Part shown: piece after piece, positions 13,459-24,676 of the stretch
Layout: the number at the start of each line of letters is the position of its first letter
How positions within the stretch are numbered: position 1 is the first letter of the stretch
From: Bigelowiella natans CCMP2755
Lineage: Eukaryota; Cercozoa; Chlorarachniophyceae
Reading direction: 5' to 3'
Assembly (NCBI GenBank): GCA_000320545.1
Contig: ADNK01002953.1
Location: 55,001-108,283 of the forward strand
DNA length: 53,283 bases
Translations under genes and position numbers: made by a program
The notes under the pieces: generated by a model
Told to the model about the DNA's origin: nothing
What the model saw: the letters and a program-made list of their open reading frames with translations, nothing else
Database searches by the model: none

Positions 13459-14533
13459 TCACATACATTTCCAACACATGGCGCAACCTCACACCGCGAA
13501 AGAAATAGGTAGTGTCAGGGGGGGTGATGCATATAGCAAAAAGACAGGCGAGATAGAGAAAGATTTCTTCGTTTCTTCCATATCCACATCCCCTCGTCGT
13601 ATTCGTAGTAGGTAGTTGTTGTTTGCTGATGCGTTGTGTCCCTGCCCCTCCCCGTGCCCCCTACTCTCTTCTGAAAGGTTCAACCATGCTGGCGAGCCCA
13701 TAAAGCATTAGTCAGTGCCACGGGGGATTGGGATGATGATGATAATGATAATGATGATGAAAGCAAGATGATGTTTGATTATAAATGATGGAGTTTAGTA
13801 TACAATACGTTAGTGATGGTGGCAGAATGAATCAGCACGTGTCCCTCATCCTTCCTCCTCTCTCCATCCCTATTCATTGTTCATGCTGCGAGTCTTTCTT
13901 CCTTCTCTTGAAAGTGTTGGGTGCGCATTTCGTAAATTAAACAATTCGTCGTTTCATTGTCGTCTTTGCCGTTGTACCATCGTCGCTACTATTCTGGATC
14001 TTCTTCAAATGTTGGCTGTTACAGCTGGAATGGCATCTTGCTGATGCATCATGGTACAAAGTGCCACATACTAGAGATTTATTCCTTCATAAACCTTTTT
14101 CATCGGCATATATGCCAGAAAAAGCCAGTGTTTTTGTCGTGGCCTGCTGAGGCAGGCACACGTGCCTGACGGCAAATTGACACATTTTATTCCGATGACG
14201 AAAATCCAAGACTTTACCTGATTCTGAGTCGCCACCTGTCCTCATCCTCTGACCAAAAGTCGGGGGGGGGGGGGGGGGTTTGGGAGCTGTGAAGGACCAT
14301 CCAATTATTTTTGGGAAAACAAACCCTTTAGCCCGGGCACAAATGCCCACCTTTCCGCATGAGTTAACCCCCATTTGCTTCCCCCCCCCCCCCTCCCAAC
14401 CCCCTGTTTTTCTATGATCTTAGGCATGCTACGTTGGAGCCTAATGGATGCTGCGATGGCGATAGAATATGTAACAACAACAACTTCAAGAGTAGTAGGA
14501 GGAGACAGGGAAGGGAGAACTGAATGACATGTG

Positions 14534-14574
<41 letters not shown>

Positions 14575-15049
14575 ATATATAAATATGTGCAGATGCCAAA
14601 GATGCAGGGGCGGAACTTTGGCCAAAGTGCGTATTGATTCATGCATGCATGCATGCATAAATAGTGCGTCACACCCCCCCCCCCTTCCCCCCCCCTAGCA
14701 TATTAAAAATCGGTACACACGCATGTCCAAGTCCTGTGCGTTTTATTGACACAACAAATGTGCTGCCACTGATTCCAGGCATCTTCTTCCTCCAACATCC
14801 ACTCCATTTCGCGGAGACGGTAAAATAAAAGAGAGATTTTGAACGTTTGAAAGCGGCTAATCGAAAGAACAAATCCACAGCATTTCCCGGAGAAACTTCA
14901 CCAGAGGCCGGAAGAGCTTAATGTCGTGGCGGTCAAAGTCAACGTAATAATATACAATGATCGTGATACTACGCACGAAAATGATGATGAAAATGAAATT
15001 GTACAGTGAGAGCATTTGGCTGGGGGGAGAATGGATAATTATATACATG

Positions 15050-15099
<50 letters not shown>

Positions 15100-15684
15100 T
15101 GATAAATTCCAGGTGGAAACATTTGAGCGCAAGCCAGAAATGCTTCAATTCCTCGATGTGGTACTGCGACTTAGACCGAGAAATTTAAGAAAGAAGGCGC
15201 CTTCGAGCGGCCTCGTTATTATGGCGAGGGAGGAAGATATTGATCATGCGGAATAATAGGAGAGATCGATGACTTTCTTCGTTAGCTCTGTGTTTTGATA
15301 GTGTGTGATGGTTGTGCCTGCTGTGCTTCTTTCTCCTCCTGCTTTCTGATGATTCTTCTTCTGGCATTAAATTGCCGTCATTTGTGCGCTCGTCAGCCAC
15401 TTCGGTATGCGGAATTCGAGGAAAGCATCTTGGAGCCAGCGTAACCAAAGCACTTTCTCAATAGTTGATAGATGATCTTAATGAAGCATTTGTTGTTGAG
15501 AAAATGGAATAGACGTGGCTGGTTATTGTTTATTTTTTCATTCTTTCCTTCTTTTTTCCTTCCTTTCTTCCTTCGTCGTTGTCGGGTTGTAATTGACCGC
15601 CCTTTTCCTAGCATCGAGTATTACGAGAATAAAGTTCATGCCCGAATAACCGAAGACCAATTCGAGGAGAAAGGAACGGTCACC

Positions 15685-15746
<62 letters not shown>

Positions 15747-15882
15747 TTGTGTGTGTTAGTCGCCCTAGATGCCGATGATTTCAGAAGCCCAAAAGAGACG
15801 AATGTAGCAGAGGGAGAAAAGAGATGATGATCGCACCAATTTCTTGAATAGTTCCACGTGCATGGACTTCGCCTGAATGCAT

Positions 15883-15922
<40 letters not shown>

Positions 15923-17279
15923 GCTAATAATATCTTAGGGGAAGATACAAGTTGTGGTTCATCAAACACTTGTTGGTCACGTGCAAGATCGTCAAACGGA
16001 TAAGTTTAGCATTCATGAGCGGTTCCATGCTTGAGTACCGACTGATAGCTCGAGTAGCTGGTGAATGCTAAAACCTTTCTGAAGTACACGGACCTAGTAA
16101 TTAAAGAAGGGGTTGCGGAGAAGGGTTGTGGGGGGGGGGGGATTTCATTCAGTCAACAATCCTCGCATTGAAAAATGCCTATCTCTGCTGCCATTAGCTG
16201 AAGCAAACTCACAGTATCGGATTAGATATGTCCTTCTTTTCATCATTGCTTTTCCATATTCATCTGCCCCCTCTTCGTGTTTCCCCCCAGCGAACGCAAC
16301 CCCAACGAGTGGTACAAGGAGGTTGAGTGCTTCAATTTGCGGTTTGCTTTACCATATCGGGTACTATAAAAAATTATTTTTAATAGTAGTGGTAGTAGTA
16401 ATAGAAGTAGTAGTATATGCGCGTCTTATTGTACTGTTGTGGGATAACCAAAGCCGCCATTTCGCACTGCTGTGACTGTCATTGACGGTGCTATTGTGTG
16501 CGATCCATCTGCCTCGTCGTTGTGTTTCTTTCTTCCATTCTCATCTCCTGCCCCCCCCCTCCCACCCACCCTCCCCCAAACTCACCTAACCTACATCTTA
16601 GGGGAGCTATAGGATTGAAGTCAACGTATCCGACAGCGAGACGGACATTGTACCATAACACCACACGATTGCTTGCACACACTTGATACGGAAGAGTGTA
16701 TGGTCGCAGTTGTTCTGTCTTGCTTCCATCCCCCCCCCCCCCCCCACCAACGAGGCCACTGTTATTAAGTACCCTGCTATATTTCCAGGACTCGTATAAA
16801 AAGCTGGTATTTTCAATGAATGTCGATGTGGCCGAGGGCACTGCAGGGGTACAACAACCTAAATCAGCTATAAAGGGGGAGGGTTAAGAGGGTGAGGATG
16901 ACGGGCAGGGGAGGGGGGGTGGGGATTAGTTGAAAGAACGCTCCTTTTGAGCCTCGCGAGGAATGAATGCCTTGGTACAACCTGGTTTTATTCAGATAAC
17001 GTGAGAAGTGCGGCGGAACATTGGCTATACGGGTATATTATATAAAACTATATCACCATCTGCCTTGACCTTCCCAATAACCATGTCCATGCTGCGATCA
17101 TCACCTTCGTGTGCGCCTTCACCTCTTCTTCCTCCTCCTCCTCCCCCTCCTCAGGTTCATTCAGGCGAATGAGAAGCTGCGATCCAAAGCTGCGATAGAG
17201 ATGGTATTTAGACGAATAACGTATTGCATATACGCTCTAACACACTCATATTACAAATGTTCATCATGACTTTCCTTTA

Positions 17280-17326
<47 letters not shown>

Positions 17327-17790
17327 GTGTGTGTGTGTGTGTGGTACATGTATGTCCATCATGCACAGTAATAACTTGTTGCTACTCTTTCAATAAAGGC
17401 GAGGAGAATGGTCATCAAACGGCCGAAAAGAGGCCTGATTCCCTTTGGGAAGAGCTTCCCAATCCAGATTACGACGCCTTACGAGGTTTCACTTTGTATC
17501 CTAGCCCTCCCGTCTCTCTCTCTCCCCGCGTAATTACTATTCTCCCATCGCATTCATCTTCTTTTGCCAGATTGAGTCGATTGTTGCTCTCACAAACGGA
17601 AAATGGGAGGTGCTGGGTCCATGCGAGGAGGACAGTAAGACAGAATTTAAACACACACACACACATGATATATATATATATATTATATATATATATATAT
17701 ATATTGTGTGCTATGTATGCTGCTCATGCTCGCCTGGCATTTGGAGGTGATAAAAAGGCAGCAAGCCCCGCTACACATTGTATTGCTGTG

Positions 17791-17834
<44 letters not shown>

Positions 17835-19067
17835 GTAGTTTGGCCCGAGGGAGTTACGTGCGTTCCCCTCTATTCCATTGGCTTCCACTATTTCCTCCTC
17901 CTCCTCCTCCTCCTCCTCCTCCTCCTCTCCTTTTCTAACTCTATCTACTTGTAGCCTTTTCACTCAAACATTATTGAAAACAAACAGAGCATCACGACCA
18001 GAAGGTATTCGAAGACCGCGTCGTCATGAGCCAGTAAGATCAAGATTCTCCTCCGTATCCTATCAGTACTTCTTTGAATCTATCAGTATCGTCGTTGTCA
18101 TCGTCATTGCTTCGGTTTTGAAAAGTTGCGAGACGCAGATCTCTCACCAATAATGCGGCCACAACACAGGACTCCGGAATTGCAGCTTTACATGAAACTG
18201 CATGGGCGCTACTACAAGTTTGCTCAGTTTTGGTAATAATAACTGCTTTCCTCTCAAAAATTCAATGACTAATGCCTGTGCGTGTGTATATGTGTGTGGT
18301 ATTGTCATTATTTATATCCAACAACATTAAATGGTGTTCATTCCTTTATCATCTCCTTTTTACTTCGCGGTTGGCTTCTTGGCGTGATAAGAACGTTAAC
18401 AGTCGATCACAGCTGATTGCGCTTGACCTCTCTCCCTTCCCCTCTCCCGCAGTCCTGAAGAGTGGGACATGAAAGCTAAGCTTTCGGATAAGGTGTCGCT
18501 GGACGCTTACGGTTTTGCTTTCGAAGCCGGTAAATACCTCCTCACATCCTTTTTCGCCCAGTGAAGGGAGGGTGGAGGGAAGCGTCGGAGGGGGAAATAT
18601 TGTCGTGGCTATATAATAGCGTTCAGAGTGTTGTGAACGTGTGGGGGACTGGGTGGAAATGTGCGTGTTTGCGATGGTGAGGGATTGTGTATGGCAGAAT
18701 TCCGCGTTGAAGAAATAAGGACTCTAACAACGGGGGCAGAGATCTATATCTCCTGTGGAAGCGGCGTGGAACTCGAAGTCCGGGCGTTCCATGGCTGGGA
18801 TCAATTCACGAAGGTGATGGAAGAGGGAGGGGGGAAAGGGACGGAAGTCAGACAATTTGTAGGAGAACCAAGGCAGTAGCGTCGGCATTTATTGAGATTT
18901 CTGTGCACTAGGGTCATCATAACCTTCCTCCTCTCTTGCTTCCTCTCTCCCTCTCAGGCCTTCAATGACTTTAAAATTACCAAAATGGCAAATTCGGTAC
19001 CGTTGGTACAGTGGTTGTTCTCCCCTTTCTACCCTTCTCTCACTCTCTCCCTCTAAAAATATGTGTG

Positions 19068-19103
<36 letters not shown>

Positions 19104-19489
19104 AATATATTATTATTACTATAATATTATATGCATGTTAATACATAATGTCTTTATTTCACCTTTAAGCATTCAGTAATATGTGATTTATGATTATAAT
19201 GACAATGATTACGACAATGCTGATGATTATAATGAGAAATGCAAGCAATGATGAAATACCCATCCCTGCTAACCGTGTTCTGCTCAGGGTTCCAAGCAAA
19301 ACTACATGATCCAATTCTCATTCAACATGGAAAAAAGATATATGGCGAATATCTACTCCTCTACAAAGAAGATCAAGGTAATAACGAATATCTTAACTTC
19401 CCTTGGCCCGAGCATTTTTGTAGCTTCCTTTCTGACAGTGTATCTTTCAGGAGTTTAAATTCACGATGCGGTACCTTTTCGGTCGTTAA
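12146..19489 (+). CDS. KY/hillarin-type transglutaminase-like protein, at least 25 exons
   Basis: Transglutaminase-like (kyphoscoliosis/hillarin family) protein; family members are cytoskeleton-associated. Exons: 12146-12200, 12538-12621, 12787-12861, 13045-13102, 13333-13405, 13678-13691, 13799-13818, 14025-14053, 14424-14470, 14593-14626, 14732-14819, 14881-14937, 15113-about 15160, then 16291-16360, 16602-16649, 16789-16848, 17165-17203, 17399-17485, 17571-17634, 17839-17857, 17955-18004, 18139-18232, 18453-18529, 18698-18813, 18958-18996, 19288-19377, 19451-19489. Family signatures are an ALEKAQAAYMWV helix, the core GIATLLKQVMDKLGI, the His in FNHA (13685-13687) and the Asp in WHLADASW (14043-14045). 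The usual Cys is Ser (13096-13098). The region after 16.3 kb looks like repeated beta domains, as in KY proteins. Exon 13678-13691 needs a GC donor. Exon 15113 can also run to a TAA at 15254, so the downstream part might be a second gene. The start is unknown. Confidence 0.65.
15049..15092. repeat. (AT)n microsatellite
   Basis: AT repeat in the intron before exon 15113 of the KY-like gene. Confidence 0.95.
15257..16290. other. Unresolved stretch inside the KY-like gene
   Basis: Holds (CT)n/(GT)n at 15684-15746 and (AC)n at 15886-15920. Three possible exons are open and flanked by AG/GT but do not chain in phase: 15612-15678 (encoding IEYYENKVHARITEDQFEEK and two more residues), 15760-15803 and 15939-15980. 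Either one exon is missed here or this is the boundary between two genes. Confidence 0.4.
17288..17343. repeat. Compound (AT)n-(GT)n microsatellite
   Basis: AT repeat followed by GT repeat in the intron preceding exon 17399-17485. Confidence 0.95.
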
Positions 19490-19722
19490 ATGGAATCGAT
19501 CATTTACAGGGAGAAGTCGCTACGTCGATTAGCTAAAAGATTTGCGGCAGCAGCAGTGCGTCGCTAGCTGTGTACTACACATGCGTGTACGTATGCATAA
19601 TGTGCTGTGATGCCTATGTTACATTAGCAGCGTTGGTTTTGTGCGATGACTTGCACTAGCTAGCTCTAAAGCTTGCATAGCGGCGCAAAAGCATCCTCGC
19701 TTGTGCACATCTGACACGTAGT

Positions 19723-19774
19723 GAGACGGATGGGTTTAATGAACAGTAAGTTAAATGTGTTCAATTGTCATCAC
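19723..19774 (+). repeat. Dispersed 3'-intergenic motif, copy 1
   Basis: Contains GAGACGGATG, then AATGAA, then GTTCAATTGTCATC. The same order of words occurs at 35089-35132 (+) and, as the reverse complement, at 29406-29454. Confidence 0.6.
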
Positions 19775-19893
19775 GGTTTATTTTCACGCCCAATGTGCAC
19801 GCATGTCACGCTTTTCTCATGAATTTAATAATGTGACGAGGCATTTATTGACACATGTCATCACACATATATCTAGATATGCTGGCCTACATG

Positions 19894-19935
19894 AGGATGA
19901 CCATTCTAGCATTGAACAAATTTGATTGATCAATT
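19894..19935 (-). repeat. Dispersed 3'-intergenic motif, partial copy 2
   Basis: Contains AGGATGACCATTC followed by GAACAAATTTGATT, close to AGGATGACCATTC...GAACTTGATT at 29406 on the same strand. Confidence 0.55.
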
Positions 19936-20599
19936 ACGCGTGCACCCTATAACCGTCTTACATGCAGCATATGCATGCTGCTGGCAAGCATGTGCTACAC
20001 ATTACAGCATGGACATAACTAGATAGGCTATGCTATGAGCATGCTCGCGATGTGCTACGACCGTATGCACATTGTAGCCTGCATGTAGCTTGCTACATTA
20101 TCCAATCCACATCTGTATTTCCATGCGAAACGATGTGTCTATTAATATGACGTGTGCGCGTGTACGTAGCGACGCGCAGCATGCTAGCAGCCGCATCGCA
20201 TGTGATTAATAACTGCAAATCCAATGCGGCTGCTGCCGCCTCACTCTAGCACTCCCTCTATCATTTTAAATATATATCCATAGCACGGACAATTTCTATC
20301 GGTAACTACTTAATGTTTTTGTTTTTTTTAATGCAAAGCACATGATTTTATTTGCACATTTGTAGTTTCATATGTTCGTTTTCGATGACTGATTACATTG
20401 AGTTACGCAGATCTTTCTCAATAAATGCTGCATGTACATTATCTGTGGCAAACTTGCTGCTCTCTTATATTTCTCAACACAAGACCAGAGGTGCTTTGGT
20501 TCTAGAAATTTATCTTGTCACATTTTTCTCTGACCGACCGGCGCTTCTAGCACGTGCTTGCTTTGAAAGGACTTGACTGATGAGATTGGACCATAGAGT

Positions 20600-20995
20600 T
20601 CAAATGTCCTCGAAATCGAAAACACAATCATCTTCTTCCTCCACTTTATCCCCTTGCACTTTCGCATAATTTGGAAGCTCGCCCTTAGCCTTCAGCGCAC
20701 GTGCCTCGTCAGGGTTGTATTTATGGATCACGTCTGCCTTACCATCTTCATACTCACGAAGACCAACCAAAACAATATCTCCTTGTTTGACCCACACACG
20801 TTTCATCATCGTTCCTCGAATGATGCAAAGTCTAGTCTTCCCATCATAGCAAGCTCCGGTAAGTCGTCCCCCCCCCAGAAGCTTCTCAACACGTGCGTAC
20901 TCTTGACCGTCTTCCTTCAACACTAACTCACGCTTGGTGGCGGTCTGCATACGTCGGGTACGACTCTTACGTTTTCCTCCTTTATTCTTGGGCAT
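20600..20995 (-). CDS. EIF1A: Eukaryotic translation initiation factor 1A (eIF1A)
   Basis: Binds the 40S subunit and promotes scanning and start-codon selection. The single-exon frame of 131 residues begins MPKNKGGKRK and contains the diagnostic stretches KRELVLKEDGQEYA, RLTGACYDGKTRL, the OB-fold core VWVKQGDIVLVGLREYEDGK, ADVIHKYNPDEAR, and a short acidic tail ending FDFEDI that resembles the DIDDI tail of other eIF1A proteins. The basic N-terminal tail, OB fold (about residues 28-95) and C-terminal helix are all present; the acidic tail is shorter than in animals. It is one of the few intronless genes here. It is divergent from the HNH-like gene and convergent with the KY-like gene. Confidence 0.98.
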   Translation of the reverse strand: MPKNKGGKRKSRTRRMQTATKRELVLKEDGQEYARVEKLLGGGRLTGACYDGKTRLCIIRGTMMKRVWVKQGDIVLVGLREYEDGKADVIHKYNPDEARALKAKGELPNYAKVQGDKVEEEDDCVFDFEDI

Positions 20996-21879
20996 GGCTG
21001 TTTTGTTACTTTACTACTTTTCTGTCTTGTGCTTCTTTCTGTTGTTTGAGTTTTGGGGCGGGCGGCGGGGGGAACTCCTGCCCGAGTCGATCAAGGATGT
21101 ACAATAATTTATGTATACGACATGATATATAGGATGTCGCAGATTGCTTAATCTTGTTTGCTGCTTCCCAGTCGGCTGGGAGCTCGTAGCAGGTTGAAAG
21201 TTAAGACAAAAACAAAAGGGATTTTCAGGATTTTTTGTCCGAGCGGGTGCCTATTTGCTAATGAACGGACTGTGTTCTTGGCTATCTTTTAAAACTCCGA
21301 GAAGCGGATCGCCATTTTTTGTTCGATTCCTCTCATATGACAAGTCGCAATCCGAATTCAGTCTAGAGCATGAAAAAGTAATAGTCCGAAGCTTGGGGGA
21401 GAGACGATACAAATTTCACCCATTTGTGGAACGCTCTCTGCGCCTGCTCCGTGGAGTGTTTCCAACGAAATCACCCAAGTTACTTCCAGTAGTGAGAAAT
21501 TTCGTGGAATCTCGGAGATTTAATCTTCGAAGGTTCCTTTTCAGATGCGGGCGCCTCTGCGACCTATTTTTTGCCCCAAATGCTTTTCCTTGGTACATTG
21601 CGACAAATCAGACCACTTTCCCGGAAACTTCATGAAATTTCTTCATCTGAGTTAGCTGCTTTTCACTGTGGCTCAATAGTCTCGTTTTCATACGGTATTT
21701 AACAGAGGGAAATCAAAGTTTCGGCGACTTGACCTTCTGGAAAACATCGATGATTCTACCTTTAAATTTGAACATGTTTCTGATATTTATTCGAATATTT
21801 TATGCCTATTCAATTATCCGCTCACTCTTGCTTTCCACCAGACGTTGGTCAAAAGTCGACAAGTCGGCTGGCTGCAGAA
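20996..21879. other. Divergent intergenic region between eIF1A and the HNH-like gene
   Basis: About 0.9 kb without microsatellites. Open frames at 21255-21635 (+) and 21416-21598 (-) overlap each other and have no family signal. The composition, rich in CGAAA/TTTCG and GGATTTTC-like words, resembles the other divergent regions at 5.2-6.2, 27.0-27.7 and 30.4-30.8 kb, so I read it as a shared promoter region. Confidence 0.45.
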
Positions 21880-22805
21880 ATGCCCAGCAGGAAAGAGAGG
21901 AGGAAGCGTACGGCTAAGAGGAAGGTAGTTCCTGAGTGTTTATATATTCCGACTAACCTCATGGCTGCACGGAGTATCTCTGCTGAGCGTATCTTTGCCG
22001 AGGTTAATGCAATCAAACACCATAGGAGGCTCAGCGGATTTCCGCCGAGCAGGCAAAGCTCTCAAAATACGAACGTGTTGTCCACAAGTTTCTGGAAGGT
22101 TGTTTAGCAGCGAAGATCGATTGAGTAGTCGGAAAGCCATTAATCCTGCGCGTGTTTCGGGTGAAATAGGCGAGTATAGCAGGCTGCACGTTGTTGTGGC
22201 GCTCGAAGACGAAGCCGACACGATTACAGAGTCATTAACAGCCCTTCACGATGCAATCGGAGACCTGGTTAGTTGTCAAATCAAACAAGAAGTTTCTGGT
22301 TTTATTCCAGACGCCTTTATCAGCTCACTTCGTGGTTCTGTCCTCTTATTTATTCAGATTCTCGATAACGAGCCCGGGGTTGCTACAGCCCAGGTTCAAT
22401 TTCATACTATGTACATGAGGGAACGAAAGGAAGGAGACGAAACTGAGGAGAATGGGGGGAATGACAAATAGACAAGGAGGATTAATATCTGTAGCTAACA
22501 GTCTGTATCATTTGTGTATTCGTTGTTCGTAAGGAATCAAAGGACTTATGTATGAGAATACTCGAGGAACTGACGGGAAAGGATGCAGAGGAACTGGTGG
22601 ACGACAGCTGCATTCATTACACACGAACATACAAAAAACCATGCGGAAGTATACGGCACCCATTGATTAATTTCCATTTGCAGGAGAAAGATGAAAAAGC
22701 AAATGAAAATAAAGAAAACAAAGAAGGTGCTGAACATGTGTTAGATATAATGGCTAATATTACGGAATAATACGATGATACGTGAAAGTTCTTTCTTTCT
22801 TTATC

Positions 22806-22868
<63 letters not shown>

Positions 22869-24174
22869 TTCTCTCTCTCTCTCCTTCCCCCCCCACCTGC
22901 CTTTCCTCTCTTACCCCACATCTCACCTTTATGTAGACGAGGAAGAAGAAGACGCAGAAGAAGATTATGCATCCAACTACGATGCCGATTTCACGGAAGA
23001 GGTAGAACGAAATCCGTCCCTAGTGTGGCATACATAGACATTAATGGTGCTCGTGTTTGTATTCGACAGGAGATCAAAGCAATTGAGAAAATGAAAAAGG
23101 AAGAGAGGGCAAAAGCGAAAGACGGATGCACGGTCAGTAAGTATTCAATCGTTCAGAGGCTATCGTTAGGAGAGGTGGGAAGGAGGACGGGGATGTCGAC
23201 CGGATTCTCACCGCTGCCAATGAAGTTGTAAATCACCGCTCCTGAAATCCTTCGCTTGTGATTTGGTTCGCAGATGTGCAGTCGCCTCATGCCGTTGACT
23301 TGGCACCACTTAATACCCAAGACCACACACAGGAAGATGTCCCGCAACTACTCGTACAAAGAGATGGCAACAAGGGGAATTTGGTACAAAGCAGTAGCAG
23401 GAGTAAGCCGTAGCAGTAGCAGCAGTGTGAAAAGACGGTCACATCGGGCGAGAGAGGAATAGAGAAAAAAGTATGGGAAAATGAGGGGGGGAAATGGAGG
23501 AGACATCCCGACCTATGATTTAAATGTGGGGGGCTAGAGGAGTATTTACACACGCAAAAACTTTTACCCCGTCACTTATTAACGCGTTTGACGGATAGTT
23601 GCTGTTGTTGCTCTCTAGGGTGTGCCGGCCTTGCCATAGCGCCATCCATCGGACACACGACAACATGGAATTAGGTAGTAAGCACATGGAGGGAGCAAGA
23701 GGAGAGGGGGGGAAAGATGATCAGCTAATAAATTGAGCTTTGGTGTGTGGAGAGGGAATAAAACGATGATGATGACGATGATGATGATGATGGTGGTGGT
23801 GGTGGTGGGAAGGAGGAGGATACAGAGATTACGAGAACGAACAATTGATGATAATGTCTGTTGGAATGATCTATACATAGCGGAGCATTTCAACACTGTT
23901 GAAGCGCTCGAAGAATGCCCGACTTTGCAGGTATACATTCCCTGTTTTTGGCCAAAAAGAAGGTGCTATGAGCATTACTGTGAGTTAGATTCGACACTCG
24001 CAGTGGTGCGTAGCTGAGAGCAGCCAGCTACAATTTGTTGTGTAGTTTTCTCCATCATCATTCTGCCTTGCCTTCAGTCTGCTGTCATTTTTACAGAAAT
24101 GGGTAAAGTATGCAGCAAAGCAACGGCCTACTACTGTACAGGGAAAGCATGCAAAACTTAGATACAAGAAGTAA
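21880..24174 (+). CDS. HNH-endonuclease-like zinc protein (CxxC...HHLIP...CxxCH)
   Basis: Likely metal-binding HNH-fold protein; nuclease activity is not established. Confident exons: 22358-22393, 22534-22726, 22937-23001, 23070-23132, 23274-23383, 23619-23674, 23881-23930, 24097-24174 (stop 24172). All these phases agree. The signature is CTMC at the 23132/23274 junction, then PLTWHHLIPKTTH, then WVCRPCHSAIH (23619-23674), then FNTVEALEECPTLQ and KWVKYAAKQR. This order of CxxC, HHLIP, CxxCH and a C-terminal KWV helix belongs to an HNH-like family found in fungi, plants and bacteria. A Glu/Asp-rich stretch (22937-23001) precedes it. The first exon is probably 21880-21924 (ATG, then a very basic MPSRKERRKRTAKRK). 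The exon or exons between 21925 and 22267 are open, ending at a donor at 22268, but I could not fix the acceptor. Confidence 0.7.
22808..22884. repeat. (CT)n microsatellite
   Basis: About 75 bases of nearly pure CT in the intron before the acidic exon 22937-23001. Confidence 0.95.
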
Positions 24175-24676
24175 ACACCATCGAAGATTCAATGTGCCAT
24201 CATGCTTGCGCGTATCACGCGTGATCGATAGTTGCACTACCGGCATTCGGTCGATGCAAACTTTCAGTTATCGTGATGAAGATCTTTCATCTATGTGGTA
24301 AAGGAAGTTTCTCACATAGTACGTTATTCTTATGATGCATGAGTATACTGCACGTTATGACTAATGATATCACCTTGCATATAATCATGAAGGCTTTGTG
24401 TGTGCAACCTGTGCATGAAATTTGTTTGCAAAATTGAACAACAAAGGATGGCTTCATTACTCTAATACTGCCGCAGCATGCACTTAGTATTCCTCAACTA
24501 GCGTGTTAGAAATTATATGACAGCGTTCATTACAAGTAGCGACGTCGAGCACAATGTGAGTGCCGTTGCAACCAACAATCATGGCGGCTTCGATTAGGCG
24601 AACAGAACAAAATCTGCATCTTCGACGAGCATCTGCGAGAAGAAGTTCTGCACCTCCTCATCAGCCTCTTTTGCCA
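24175..24676. other. Convergent intergenic region
   Basis: Between the HNH-like and secreted-orphan 3' ends. It is rich in GCATGC/ATGCAT words like the other convergent regions. A minus-strand open stretch (24594-24708), preceded by CCTCCAG, could be an alternative last exon of the secreted orphan, ending at a TAA at 24594-24596. The phases favour the stop at 24677 instead. Confidence 0.45.

Larger units (their letters stand above)
19490..20599. other. Convergent intergenic region rich in GCATGC/TAGCTA words
   Basis: About 1.1 kb between the 3' ends of the KY-like gene and eIF1A. It has no microsatellite but is saturated with short self-complementary words (GCATGC, TGCATG, CTAGCTAG, ACATGT). 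A possible final KY exon (19511-19532, ending in TAG) lies at its left edge. It contains two copies of the dispersed motif described in the findings (19723-19774 and 19894-19935). No gene is seen. Confidence 0.6.

Noticed and set aside
24541-24640. Minus-strand stretch reading MIVGCNGTHIVLD, faintly like a Harbinger-type transposase
   Set aside because: Too short, no catalytic DDE context, no terminal inverted repeats, and frames around it are closed or compete with the 3' end of the secreted orphan.
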